In this document: piece after piece, positions 11,311 through 22,343 of the stretch
How the letters are laid out: every line of letters starts with the position of its first letter
Numbering within the stretch: the stretch's first letter is position 1
Assembly (NCBI GenBank): GCA_030522415.1
Contig: CM060118.1
Span: 31,916,651-31,980,650, forward strand
Length of the DNA stretch: 64,000 nt
Reading direction: 5' to 3'
Source: Channallabes apus
Lineage: Eukaryota > Chordata > Actinopteri > Siluriformes > Clariidae
Made by a program: the position numbers and the translations under genes
Notes under the pieces: model-generated
Databases searched by the model: none
What the model was told of the DNA's origin: nothing
Seen by the model: only the letters and a program-made list of their open reading frames with translations

Positions 11311-13266
11311 AGTATATGTATATATAATTTAATTAGATTTTTTCGGCATAGTTTATTTCGCAACATTAATGCCGGATTGTGATGCTGGTGTAGCTGTAAA
11401 GTGGTTTGCAAGGACACAAAGAGCGCACGAATAAAATGGACAAGTAATTTACAGTAAATTATAATCATCAGACATTCCATACTTTTTTTTTTTTGTTTAT
11501 ACTCTATCTGACAAAAGGCGGTATCTGTGTTCCCCCCTTTTTTAAAGCACGGAAATATCCGTCTCATTAAGATGTCCGATGTAAATCCTCCATATTGTCT
11601 TTCAGCCCAAAAAGCAATGTGACGGTGGGGAACATCAGACATCCGTAGGTCTCATTGTCTTACCGTTCACGCAGTTACATGGCTGCCCAGTGATTCACAT
11701 GCGAACTTGTTCTTGCAGTAATTGCATACATTTATGAAGGACAGACGTTCCTCGAAGACAAAAAGCTTTTTCACTCAGCGAGCTGTATATAGATAACAGG
11801 TTATACTCAACAATATATCTGTGCAATTTGCCTCCACCTGAGCATGAACAAAAGCTTTACGTATCTAAACGAAGGCCTCCTGGAGCTTCCTCTGATTTCT
11901 ACTTCAGCAAGGGCACCTTGAAAGTACAAGTACAGGACTTATAAGAAAGATCTTAAAATATACTGAGCACTCTGTACTATGGGCTATATATAACCAGGCC
12001 AGGTTTTTGAAAGCATGAATAAGAGCGAGGAGAAAGCCATGAATTGAAGATAAGATCATTTGCAAGTGAGTAAAAAGGTGGTAAAGTAATTGCGAACTCT
12101 CGGTGTGAAAGAATTAAGTAGTACGGTTGCCAGATGTGCATAGAGTATGAGAAACACACATTTATATTTCTTCTCCACAAAGCGTTTGTACTGTATGCTG
12201 ATAAATACAAATGTCATGCCAGCACGGTTGCTTTAGCGCCTTGCAGCACAGTTTAATTGCTCCTTTTTATGCATATCATGCCCATGTAATATGCAACAGG
12301 GGCAAAACCCCCCCAAAAGAAAACAGTAAATCAAGTACACATACACTCAGCAGTGTTTTACAAGGGGTCGATTATGCACAGAGTCACTGGTATGGAAACA
12401 TAATTGAATCTGAATATCAAAAGGATTGATAAATCAGGCCTGGAAGGACTATTGATTAGATCAGGGAACTTTAGTGTAAACTCAGGTTTTGTAGCAGCCA
12501 GTCACTGACTCACCAAAAAAAAAACAACGTGTAGTTGTATTGACTTTGTGATTTTGATGAATGGAATTCATTCTACAGTAGGATGAGGACGACGAAACTG
12601 TTGGAAATAAAAACTGAACTTGACTCGACGACTCAACACACGCGAGCAAACGTGGTATCAAAACATGAGGACAACAGCGCGAGCGTCTAGTCAGAATGAA
12701 GCGTATGGCATATTTAAGAGCGCGTTAGCATCTATTATCCCCTGATTGCTTGTGACTTTTCATTTCATTTCCCCTGTAAAGCAGCCGTTCAAAATAGCAG
12801 ACGCAGCCTAAAGGAAAAAAAGAAAGAAATTGATGTTTAAACACTGCTGGTTGGCTTTGTTTTATAGCTTCTCAGTCGGAAAGCATTCCCACGTCAGCGT
12901 ATGGCAGCGCTCGGACGCCGCCCGATCTTCTGACTGACGGGTCTCGGTGTAGCTCTGATACCCAATCGATCAGGTGAAGGATCAGTGGCTCTTATCTTGT
13001 CGTGATGGGTCTGGAGCAGGCAGGGCGCACTCACCACACATCGAGCGGCATTGTCGGAGCTCAGGCTGATGAGCTTCAGAGATAACGGTTAGACAGCTTG
13101 CTGAAACAAGGTGCCTCGGGGGGGAAAACCAATTCTCTCTCTTCGTTCTTTCTTACCTTCTGTTTTGATTTTATAGTAGACTAAACAGAAGGAATCTGTA
13201 TAACATTTCTTTTTCTTGATTGCCTGCACTATTCGGTGATGACTGAATGTTTTTGCTGAAAATGTG

Positions 13267-13545
13267 TGTGGATTTTAATTCAATTTTATTTATGTATAGT
13301 TCTTTGAACAATAGCCTTTGTCTGGAAGCAGCTTCACAGAATCAAGAAAAGAACATTAGGGAAATGAGTATGAAATGTATGAGGAAATATATATGAATCA
13401 AAATGATCAGATTGTTCCTGATGAGCAAGCCAAGTGCGTCGGTGGCAGGAAAGAAAGAAAAAAAACTCACTTAAATGGCAATAGGAAGAAACCTTTGAGA
13501 GGAACCCGACTCAACAGGGAACTCGTCCTCATTTGGGTGATGATG
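13267..13545 (-). repeat. Teleost retroposon 3'-tail-type repeat, antisense copy
   Basis: Antisense match to the segment at 43076-43406: an AATTCAATTTTATTTATGTA end, CTTTGAACAATAG, GCAGCTTCACAGAAT, the Ser/Gly-rich middle and AACCTTTGAGAGGAACC. Its family is not identified. It looks like a non-LTR retroposon or SINE tail that ends in ATTGAATT repeats. Confidence 0.6.
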
Positions 13546-13793
13546 ATGTTATATTGATTGATGTGTGAGGTGGATTTTATCCGGGTGTTAAAGGTTGCAC
13601 TTCAAGAGAATTTTGAAATTTTGGAAGGTCAACAATAGCCAATCATGGGCTCGAAGCAGAAGGGCCTTTAGAGCAAGTGTTTTATGTTACCTTCACGTGT
13701 CTCAAAGGAAGCACATGATAGCCGTCAGCCTCCCTAGTTGGTAGTTGTGGCCTTGGTGGCAGAGCGTCCTCACGAAGAGGAGGACGGGAATCT

Positions 13794-14151
13794 TCATTCA
13801 TTCATTCACTCATTTTCTGTAACGCTTTATCCTTATATTCAGGGTTGCGGGGACCTGGAGCCTATCCCAGGAGACTCAGGGCACGAGGCGGGGTACACCC
13901 TGGACAGGGTGCCAATCCATCGCGCACACACACATACACACACTACGGGCAATTTGGAACGTCAATTAACCTAACCTACATGTCTTTGGGACTGTGGGAG
14001 GAAACCGGAGTACCCGGAGGAAACCCACCAAGCACGGGGAGAACATGCAAACTCCATGCACACAGAGACGGGAATCGAGCCTGGCTGGGAATCGGACCCG
14101 GACCCTGGCGGTGCAAGGCGACAGTGCTAACCACTGTACCACCGCGCCGCC
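13794..14151 (-). mobile_element. V-SINE (Mermaid-type), perfect 12-bp TSD
   Basis: An antisense full-length copy: tRNA-derived head (GTGGTACAGTGGTTAGCACT type), the conserved central block with GCATGTTCTCCCCGTGCTTG and CTCCGGTTTCCTCCCACAGT, and an L2-like tail with TCATTCATT repeats. GGACGGGAATCT flanks both sides (13782-13793 and 14152-14163). Confidence 0.92.
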
Positions 14152-14433
14152 GGACGGGAATCTGTTCCCATTAAATTAGGATATGTCCAAGGATATGTAG
14201 CATTTTTTTCTTTTCTTTTTTCTTTCTAAATATATATTAACTCTTTAAGATAAGCGAACCCCTTTGCATATCTCAAGCTAACAATAACAATAAAACAATA
14301 CAATAAAATCACTAACTATAAAATCATAACCAAAGAAATGGAGTGAAATTAGTCTATTTTGGATATACAGTATAAACAGAGACTATTCAAATTGACACCA
14401 AAAGCTCCAACATGTGTTCCTGTGATATATTTA

Positions 14434-15660
14434 CACCGCGTTCCAAATTATTATGCAAATTGGATGTAAGTGTCATCAACATTAAATGTTTAGTTTTTAA
14501 ATGAAACTCATGGATGGTGTCGTGTCTCAGGGCTCTTTGGATCACTGAAATGAATATCAGACACGTGTGATAATTAGTTTGCCAGATGAGCCCAATTAAA
14601 GGAAAAGTACTGAAGACGGTTGTTCCACATTATTAAGCAGGCCGCAGGTTTCCAGCGATATGGGAAAGAAAAAGGATCTCTGCTGCCGAAAAAGTGTCAA
14701 ATATTGCAATGCCTTGGACAAGGTATGAAAACATTGATTTAGAGCACAGACAGGTTCATGTAGGTAAAGGCAGAATGAAGAAGGTTTCTGCAAGACAAAT
14801 TCATCGGATTAAGAGAGCAGCTGCTGAAATGCCATCACAAAGCAGGTGTTTGAAGCTGCTGGTGCCTCTGGAGTCCCGCGAACCTCAAGGTGTAGGATCC
14901 TTTAAAGGCTTGCAGTTGTGCAGAAACCTACTATTCGGCCCCGAATCAATGCTCACAAGCAGAAACGGTTGCAGTGGGTCCAGGCATACATGAAGACAAG
15001 TTTTGTTTACTGATGAGTCTCGTGCAACCCTGGATGGTCCAGATGGATGGAGTAGTGGATGGTTGGTGGATGGCCACCACGTCCCAACAAGGCTGCGATG
15101 TCAACAAGGAGGTGGCAGAGTCATGTTTTGGGCCAGAAACATGGGGAGAGAGCTGGTAGGTGCCTGTAGGTTCCCTGAAGGTGTAAAAATGACCTCGGCT
15201 ATGTATATAAAGTTTTTGACTTGCTTCCATGGTATAAAAAGAAGAACCGTGGCTTCCGTAGCAAAATCATCTTCATGCACGACAATGCACCATCTCATGC
15301 TGCAAAGAATACCTCTGTGTCATTGGCTGCTATGGGCATAAAAGATGAGAAACGTATGGTGTGGCCACCATCCTCCGCTGAACTCAACCCCATTGAGAAC
15401 CTTTTGGAGAATCCTCAAGCAAAAGATCTATGAGGGTGGGAGGCGGTTCACATCAAAACAGCAGCTCTGGGAGGCTATTCTGACATCCCGCAAAGAAATT
15501 CAAGCAGAAACTGTCCAAAAACTCACAAGTTCAATGGATGCAAGAATTGTGAAGATGATATAAAGAAGGGGTCCTACGTTAAGATGTAACATGTAGCCCT
15601 GTTAGGATGTTTTTGATTGAAGTAGTTTTTGATTTCAGTAAATATGACCTCCTAATGCTC
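14434..15660 (+). mobile_element. Tc1/mariner-family relic with a DD37E-type spacing
   Basis: The left end CACCGCGTTCCAAATTATTA follows a TA. Frames with several shifts encode KVSARQIHRIKRAAAEMPSQ, VFEAAGASGVPR (frame +2), TDESRATLDGPDGW, MHDNAPSHAAKNT and PSSAELNPIEN. It ends SSMDARIVKMI then GSYVKM. From the D of HDNAPSH to the E of NPIEN there are 37 intervening residues, against 34 in classical Tc1, which fits the DD37E group. The right inverted repeat is missing. The copy stops about 80 bp before qki exon 3. It is inactive. Confidence 0.88.
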
Positions 15661-15739
15661 CTAACACATTTACAGTAATTCCGTCTACATGCAGTGTGTA
15701 AGCAGACAACTAAATGTTACATGTGTTTGTGTGTTGCAG

Positions 15740-15856
15740 TTTAACTTTGTGGGCCGGATCCTTGGCCCGCGGGGGCTTACAGCCAAGCAACTAGAGGCTG
15801 AGACAGGATGCAAGATCATGGTGAGAGGCAAAGGCTCCATGAGAGACAAGAAAAAG
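15740..15856 (+). CDS. qki: qki exon 3: first half of the KH RNA-binding domain
   Basis: 117 bp, 39 codons, phase 0 at both ends. It reads [12 protein letters not shown] at its start and ends GSMRDKKK. This is the N-terminal part of the extended (STAR-type) KH domain. The GPRG tetrapeptide is the KH GxxG loop that contacts the RNA backbone, and the following [13 protein letters not shown] helix is invariant in vertebrate QKI as far as I know the family. The acceptor is a TG-rich tract ending in ttgcag (15734-15739), and the donor is gtaagc from 15857. The polypyrimidine tract is poor in C and rich in TG. A Tc1-like transposon relic ends about 80 bp upstream, so the acceptor lies very close to inserted DNA. 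Confidence 0.97.
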
Positions 15857-17894
15857 GTAAGCACCTACACGTCCACGCACATGCACCATCGCTCATGCAT
15901 CGAGAAATGGTTTCTATTTTAAAAAATAATCCTTCTCATTGGGTTGTGATGTGAGGCCTGTCTTAAATGTTCAGCTTCCCTGACCTCTCCGTGCTGCAGC
16001 TGAGAGATTTGGGCAGGTGTTCAAACATTGTCCTTGGCCTCAGATAGCATGGGGGCCGATTCCAGTGTCCCTGCCAGGGCTCCTGTCGAAGTCAAACGCC
16101 GGATCGAGTGTTACATGCTGGGTATCTATCTCTCTAGGCCAGTGGGGTTCTGGGAGGGTCTGAGAGTAAAGGGGGTTATGTCCATAGTCTATTACCGGAG
16201 TTTATGACCGCTTGGGTAAACATACACACTCGCAGAGTTTTGTGTCTGAGTAGAAGGCTGTGTTTTTGACAACTTGAAGTGTGCTTGTGGAATCTACTTT
16301 AGTTGAATATAAACCACTGGCTATACTGATAAATATAGCTGGTTACATTCGTCCTCGTGCATGTGAGAGGATTTGAGAAAGTGGCGCATGAGCCGGGCTG
16401 GTCTTTCTGGTATTTAGACAAGTGCCTCTTGCAGAGCTAGTTACCAAAGGTCACGTTGCGCGGTGCTGAGTGGGAGCAGGCAGAAAAATAAAACAAGTGC
16501 TCTGTGAAAAGCGCCGCTGTCATCTCACACTCCGTTCCCACATCTGGATCGGTTCTGCGTCCTGTTGGAGCACAGCTGGTCGCCGGCGTATCGGATCTCG
16601 GCTTTGTGTGCGTGTCCGTTCCGTGTGTTTTCGTGTATCCGTGCGTGCATGCGTGAGTTTGTGCGCAGTCGGTCCTGCCCCTTCACAGCCAGCACCACTA
16701 GGGCTTTGACATGGACGATCCTCTCGTCTGTAAAGTGTAAACATTCACACGCATGCTTGAGTGTACATGGTATCTGTGGTTCTCGGTTAAGTAGTAAGTT
16801 TGCTTTGTTCATTTCATCTGAATCAGTTTTATCCTATTCCTTGATTAGATTGACAGGTGTGCTGTTTTTCTTTGTCATTTTTCATGCCTTCTTCTCACTC
16901 CGACTTCCATTTATATGCACACACATGCGCGTGAACTGGTGTGCACAGCGATTTAAGTGATACAAATGCTACCTGACGTGATGTTCGCTGAATACAGATT
17001 GTCTGGCTTAACAGCCCATTGTCCAATTACTAGGCTTCAGATGCTTAAATGTTTGATTTATTCAATGTTACGATACAATTGAATTCATTTAATGTTATAT
17101 GTGTCAAAATGTTCGAAATGTTAGTCCATTTCAATCTTACTTTAACAGCTCGGTCTTCAAAAATACAGCGTAGCCTCATCAGTTCTATATAACCGGCTAA
17201 TACTAACGCTTACTGATGCTATCAAATTGCAATTGAGTTTCTTTTTTGTCTTATGCTTCGCCTAAAGCACAACTTTAATGTGAGCAGAGATGGCATCTGG
17301 CAGCAGGATCATTTTCCGCTAACACCCAAGGCAAGACTTTCCACAGCTTGCACATCTATCCCACTCTCATTTAAAGACATCTCACGCTGCATCCTAAAAT
17401 TGAACAAAATAGACTCTCATTGTGTTTCCAAATCTCTTCTGGAAGTGTAATGGAGATGGCCGAACAATAAAGTGAGTGATTAAGGTGGACCACACGCGCA
17501 CACACACACACACACACTCGCGCATGCACACACATACTGTACAGACAGAGAGAAGCATTTGGAATGTTGGTCAGATTATACTCAATAAAGAGGTAGTAAA
17601 GGAAATCGACCTGTTACAATATTTACTTAACTGTCCAATCACAAGTCATTATTGATTATTAATCCAATTCCACAGTCTGATATGTCCTTATGAATATATG
17701 TAGTTAAAAAATGTATCGCTGTGTTTCTACAGTGTTCAGCTGTAAGTCACATGTGAGATGTCATAGGCACTTTTATTAAAAATGTCTGTGATGAATATAA
17801 AATGCAAAGACATTTCCCCATGTGAGACATGCTGCAACACACGGAAGTTAAAAAAAAAATACATAAAATGGACAGCCTAAATAGATCTCCGTGA

Positions 17895-18264
17895 GCAGCA
17901 CGGTGGTGTAGTGGTTAGCACTGTCGCCTTGCACCTCCAGGGTCTGGGTTCGATTCCCCGGCCAGGCTCGATTCCCGTCTCTGTGTGCATGGAGTTTGCA
18001 TGTTCTCCCCGTGCTGGGTGGGTTTCCTCCGGGTACTCCGGTTTCCTCCCACAGTCCAAAGATATGCAGGTTAGGCTAATTGGCGTTCCTAAATTGCCCG
18101 TAGTGTGTGATTGGGTGTGTGAGTGTGTGTATGTGTGTGTGCCCTGCGATGGATTGGCACGCTGTCCAGGGTGTACCCCGCCTAGTGCCCGAAGTCTCCT
18201 GGGATAGGCTCCAGGTCCCCCGCGACCCTGAACACAGGATTAAGCGGTATAGAAAATGAATGAG
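17895..18264 (+). mobile_element. V-SINE (Mermaid-type), 11-bp TSD
   Basis: A full-length sense copy starting at the tRNA-like head and ending GCGGTATAGAAAATGAATGA. GATCTCCGTGA occurs on both sides (17884-17894 and 18265-18275). The left boundary of the 2,532-bp duplication (18051) falls inside this SINE, so only its 3' half is repeated at 20583-20796. Confidence 0.93.
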
Positions 18265-18433
18265 GATCTCCGTGAACGCTCCTTCAGGTTCTCTTAACAA
18301 CTGTAACATACGCTCTGTAACCTGCAATAAGAACAATAACCTTCTTTGAGAAAGGTGTTAAGTTTTTCTACTCAGTTAGACTGCAGAGCTCCTGGAGTGT
18401 AATAGAGAAATAAATAATTATTGCAAGCATATT

Positions 18434-18498
18434 ATGCCTCCTTTCCACTGCATAGTACGGCACAGCACGGTTCAGTAAAACCTTATAAAACTCGGCTC
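18434..18498 (+). mobile_element. Fragment of a palindromic MITE (one terminal repeat)
   Basis: CCTTTCCACTGCATAGTACG followed by GCACAGCACGGTTCAGT matches the left terminus of the element at 26398-27005. Only one end is present. Repeated at 20966-21030 in the duplication. Confidence 0.6.
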
Positions 18499-19012
18499 TA
18501 GTAACTTTCATGCTGCCTCCAACATGTCCAACTCTGTCTCTTTATGCCCGTCTTCTGGATCATCTAGCTTGCTCAGTTTTTAAATGAGATCAGAATGGAA
18601 ACCTGACGGATGGGGATCTGATGCTCAATAGTGAATGTTTTCTAAACAGACTGTACAAGGGACACACGAAGCGAGAACACTGACACTCATATCGGTCAAC
18701 CCATGTGTCAAGTAGAAACCAGGCGTCTCTGCATCCCAACAGGCCACATAACACCACCCCAACACGCCCCAACAACACAGCGCTTAGTCCCTTATATGGC
18801 GTTCAAGCCTGGATGGGACAGCGGGAAGAGATACAGTACGCCCTTTCAAGCACACCTCCATACTTTGTGTAAAGTTGTGGCAAGAAATGTACAGTAAGGT
18901 CATCGTTCCCATTACGTTGATACTAAAATCTAAAATCTTTTTCAGACTTAAACAAGTGTACAAATGGACTCATTTATATAACTCTTGAGTTTTAAAAAGT
19001 GAATCACTGTCC

Positions 19013-19362
19013 AGGTGGTGTAGTGGTTAGCACTGTCGCCTTGCACCTCCAGGGTCCGGGTTCGTTTCCCGGTGCAGGCTCGATTCCCGTCTCTGTGTGC
19101 ATGGAGTTTGCATGTTCTCCCCGTGCTTGGTGGGTTTCCTCCGGGTACTCCGGTTTCCTCCCACAGTCCAAAGATATGCAGATTAGGCTAATTGGCGTTC
19201 CCAAATTGACCATAGTGTGTGAATGTGTGTGTGTGTGTGTGCTCTGCGATGGATTGGCACGCTGTCCAGGGTGTACCCCGCCTTGTGCCCGGAGTCTCCT
19301 GGGATAGGCTCCAGGTCCCCCGCGACCCTGAACACAGGATAAAGCGGTATAGAAGATGAAGA
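19013..19362 (+). mobile_element. V-SINE (Mermaid-type), 13-bp TSD
   Basis: A sense copy from GGTGTAGTGGTTAGCACTGT to GCGGTATAGAAGATGAAGA, flanked by TGAATCACTGTCC on both sides (19000-19012 and 19363-19375). An identical copy lies at 21545-21894 in unit 2. Confidence 0.92.
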
Positions 19363-19423
19363 TGAATCACTGTCCGGTTGGGAAGTGTAAGTGTGTGATA
19401 TTTCATCTTGTTTTCTTACACAT

Positions 19424-19450
19424 GTACTTGATGGCCAAGCCATCAAGTAC
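19424..19450. other. Perfect 12-bp inverted repeat (hairpin)
   Basis: GTACTTGATGGC, a 3-base loop CAA, then GCCATCAAGTAC. It is immediately followed by a further partial ATCAAGTACTTGA and then the tRNA-like sequence. Repeated at 21956-21982. Confidence 0.85.
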
Positions 19451-19467
19451 ATCAAGTACTTGAAGGT

Positions 19468-19582
19468 GTCAGGATGGCCGAGCGGTCTAAGACGCCAGAC
19501 TCAAAGTTACAGTATTCCCTTTCCCCTGTGATGAGGAGCATTCTGGTCTCTGACTGGAGGCATGGGTTCGAATCCCACTTGA
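19468..19582 (+). pseudogene. tRNA-Leu(CAA)-like pseudogene with intron
   Basis: GTCAGGATGGCCGAGCGGTC (acceptor 5' strand, A box) and CCAGACTCAAA (anticodon CAA) are followed by an intron of about 40 bases, then TTCTGG, a long variable arm and the T arm GGGTTCGAATCCC. Intron and variable arm fit a nuclear tRNA-Leu(CAA). The 3' acceptor strand should be complementary to GTCAGGA but reads TTGATTA, so the stem cannot close. It is therefore a 3'-broken copy, directly followed by a SINE. Duplicated at 22000-22114. Confidence 0.75.
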
Positions 19583-19591
19583 TTATTTTGT

Positions 19592-19811
19592 GGGGCAGTG
19601 GTGGCTCAGTCGGTTAAGGCTGTGGGTTACTGACTTACTGATCGGAAGGTCGGGGGTTCGAACCCCAGCATCGCCAAGTTGCCACTGTTGAGCCCTTGAG
19701 CAAGGCCCTTAACCCTATCTGCGCTGTAAGCTGGCTGACCCCAGTTTCCTAATTGGGATATGCGAAGAAGACGCATCTCATTGTGCTGTAAAGTACATGT
19801 GACACGTAATT
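19592..19811 (+). mobile_element. tRNA-derived SINE (not V-SINE)
   Basis: The head GTGGCTCAGTCGGTTAAGGC with a B box GGGTTCGAACCCC, then the body TTGCCACTGTTGAGCCCTTG, AGCAAGGCCCTTAACCCTAT, and a tail with CCTAATTGGGATATGCGAA. The same family is found on the minus strand at 39330-39564. Duplicated at 22124-22343. Confidence 0.85.
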
Positions 19812-21544
19812 GACTGTTCTTCTTCTTGATGATGATTGCGATCTTCTTTTCTGATGGCCCAGTTTTATTTGCACAAGCCTCCGCTCGACACTCTGGCACG
19901 CCACCAGTTAGGGTTATTAAGCCACCTGAAATCATACAGCCAGCGAACAGGAGCCACTGTACATTTGCAGAACGTGTAGTTTCATTTAGCACACTCTCTG
20001 TCCCTCACAGTGGACATGTATAGAATGCAGCTGCTTATACAAGCCTCGGTGAAGTACAATTAGTATTTGAGGCACAACGTGACTGACTACGCTAACAAGA
20101 AGTCAGCCACGGGCTCATCGTCTTGTGATGTCAATTTTAAGGAGCTATACGCTACCGAATTTTAAACCCGTCTTAATTACCATTGTCGAACATTTTGTAC
20201 TCAGGAAAAATCTACACCTTTACAAGGACACCTGAGATTAAAATCGAGTGTTGTCTCAGCTCAATATGAATGAAGACAAACTGACAGCATGCATATTAGG
20301 AATACATAATTCAACAGGGTCATTTAGTCCTGTCCGTCTTTATTAGTCACCGAGGGAGAAATGGAATAAAGAGCAGAGTTAAGCAAATAGAATTAAAGGG
20401 GGTGTGGGTGTGGGGCGGGGGTGCTATTTAGTACTAACAGAATACTAGGATGCTGCGATTTGGGGTAACAAAGAATTTTCTGTTCTCTAAATCCTCGAGC
20501 AAGGAGCTTCGATGTGTTGAGGCTTTGACACAAGTGCCGTGTTGTCAGGATCTCAGGACATACTGTACTGTAGCGCTCGCTAACAGTCCAAAGATATGCA
20601 GGTTAGGCTAATTGGCGTTCCTAAATTGCCCGTAGTGTGTGATTGGGTGTGTGAGTGTGTGTATGTGTGTGTGCCCTGCGATGGATTGGCACGCTGTCCA
20701 GGGTGTACCCCGCCTAGTGCCCGAAGTCTCCTGGGATAGGCTCCAGGTCCCCCGCGACCCTGAACACAGGATTAAGCGGTATAGAAAATGAATGAGGATC
20801 TCCGTGAACGCTCCTTCAGGTTCTCTTAACAACTGTAACATACGCTCTGTAACCTGCAATAAGAACAATAACCTTCTTTGAGAAAGGTGTTAAGTTTTTC
20901 TACTCAGTTAGACTGCAGAGCTCCTGGAGTGTAATAGAGAAATAAATAATTATTGCAAGCATATTATGCCTCCTTTCCACTGCATAGTACGGCACAGCAC
21001 GGTTCAGTAAAACCTTATAAAACTCGGCTCTAGTAACTTTCATGCTGCCTCCAACATGTCCAACTCTGTCTCTTTATGCCCGTCTTCTGGATCATCTAGC
21101 TTGCTCAGTTTTTAAATGAGATCAGAATGGAAACCTGACGGATGGGGATCTGATGCTCAATAGTGAATGTTTTCTAAACAGACTGTACAAGGGACACACG
21201 AAGCGAGAACACTGACACTCATATCGGTCAACCCATGTGTCAAGTAGAAACCAGGCGTCTCTGCATCCCAACAGGCCACATAACACCACCCCAACACGCC
21301 CCAACAACACAGCGCTTAGTCCCTTATATGGCGTTCAAGCCTGGATGGGACAGCGGGAAGAGATACAGTACGCCCTTTCAAGCACACCTCCATACTTTGT
21401 GTAAAGTTGTGGCAAGAAATGTACAGTAAGGTCATCGTTCCCATTACGTTGATACTAAAATCTAAAATCTTTTTCAGACTTAAACAAGTGTACAAATGGA
21501 CTCATTTATATAACTCTTGAGTTTTAAAAAGTGAATCACTGTCC

Positions 21545-21894
21545 AGGTGGTGTAGTGGTTAGCACTGTCGCCTTGCACCTCCAGGGTCCGGGTTCGTTTC
21601 CCGGTGCAGGCTCGATTCCCGTCTCTGTGTGCATGGAGTTTGCATGTTCTCCCCGTGCTTGGTGGGTTTCCTCCGGGTACTCCGGTTTCCTCCCACAGTC
21701 CAAAGATATGCAGATTAGGCTAATTGGCGTTCCCAAATTGACCATAGTGTGTGAATGTGTGTGTGTGTGTGTGCTCTGCGATGGATTGGCACGCTGTCCA
21801 GGGTGTACCCCGCCTTGTGCCCGGAGTCTCCTGGGATAGGCTCCAGGTCCCCCGCGACCCTGAACACAGGATAAAGCGGTATAGAAGATGAAGA
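21545..21894 (+). mobile_element. V-SINE (Mermaid-type), copy in unit 2
   Basis: Same element as 19013-19362, carried by the 2,532-bp duplication and therefore not an independent insertion. Confidence 0.92.
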
Positions 21895-21999
21895 TGAATC
21901 ACTGTCCGGTTGGGAAGTGTAAGTGTGTGATATTTCATCTTGTTTTCTTACACATGTACTTGATGGCCAAGCCATCAAGTACATCAAGTACTTGAAGGT

Positions 22000-22114
22000 G
22001 TCAGGATGGCCGAGCGGTCTAAGACGCCAGACTCAAAGTTACAGTATTCCCTTTCCCCTGTGATGAGGAGCATTCTGGTCTCTGACTGGAGGCATGGGTT
22101 CGAATCCCACTTGA
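22000..22114 (+). pseudogene. tRNA-Leu(CAA)-like pseudogene, copy in unit 2
   Basis: Same sequence as 19468-19582, with the same broken acceptor stem, carried by the tandem duplication. Confidence 0.75.
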
Positions 22115-22123
22115 TTATTTTGT

Positions 22124-22343
22124 GGGGCAGTGGTGGCTCAGTCGGTTAAGGCTGTGGGTTACTGACTTACTGATCGGAAGGTCGGGGGTTCGAACCCCAG
22201 CATCGCCAAGTTGCCACTGTTGAGCCCTTGAGCAAGGCCCTTAACCCTATCTGCGCTGTAAGCTGGCTGACCCCAGTTTCCTAATTGGGATATGCGAAGA
22301 AGACGCATCTCATTGTGCTGTAAAGTACATGTGACACGTAATT
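22124..22343 (+). mobile_element. tRNA-derived SINE, copy in unit 2
   Basis: Same element as 19592-19811, carried by the tandem duplication. Confidence 0.85.

Larger units (their letters stand above)
1..15739 (+). other. Upstream sequence, probably qki intron 2 (repeat-rich)
   Basis: No exon of qki or of another gene could be recognised before 15740. In particular, the exon encoding the segment that ends YPVKEYPD-like just before FNF was not found, so the window most likely starts inside intron 2. Contents in order: minisatellite 1-1556, CA/GT arrays to 2710, minisatellite to 6125, unannotated AT-rich DNA, a Tc1 relic and hAT element (7150-8428), a Tc1 relic near 9030-9480, an internally deleted Tc1-like element (10521-11310), unremarkable DNA with a teleost 3'-tail repeat (13267-13545), a V-SINE (13794-14151) and a DD37E Tc1 relic (14434-15660). 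In 6126-7100, 8430-9000, 9500-10500 and 11310-13260 I see nothing assignable. Confidence 0.6.
18051..20584 (+). repeat. 2,532-bp direct tandem duplication, unit 1
   Basis: Bases 18051-20584 recur at 20583-23116 with a constant offset of 2,532. Every stretch compared matched exactly, including several stretches encoding identical open frames. The units share the dinucleotide AC at the junction. The unit contains the 3' half of one V-SINE, a whole second V-SINE, a MITE fragment, a tRNA-Leu-like pseudogene and a second SINE. Confidence 0.97.

Noticed and set aside
6200..15700. Search for qki exons 1 and 2 (QUA1 region)
   Set aside because: No frame resembling the QUA1 dimerisation segment was found; these exons are presumed to lie left of the window.
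16565..16960. A 131-codon open frame in intron 3
   Set aside because: It contains no recognisable domain, lies in GT/CG-rich intronic sequence, and has no splice sites in phase with the neighbouring exons.
17911..18207. Recurrent protein-like frames starting MVSTVALHLQG or MDCGRKPEYPEETH near each SINE
   Set aside because: They are the two strands of the V-SINE central block and recur at every full-length copy, so they are not genes.
19468..19582. A functional tRNA-Leu(CAA) gene
   Set aside because: The 3' acceptor strand does not pair with the 5' strand, so the cloverleaf cannot close. It was kept as a pseudogene.
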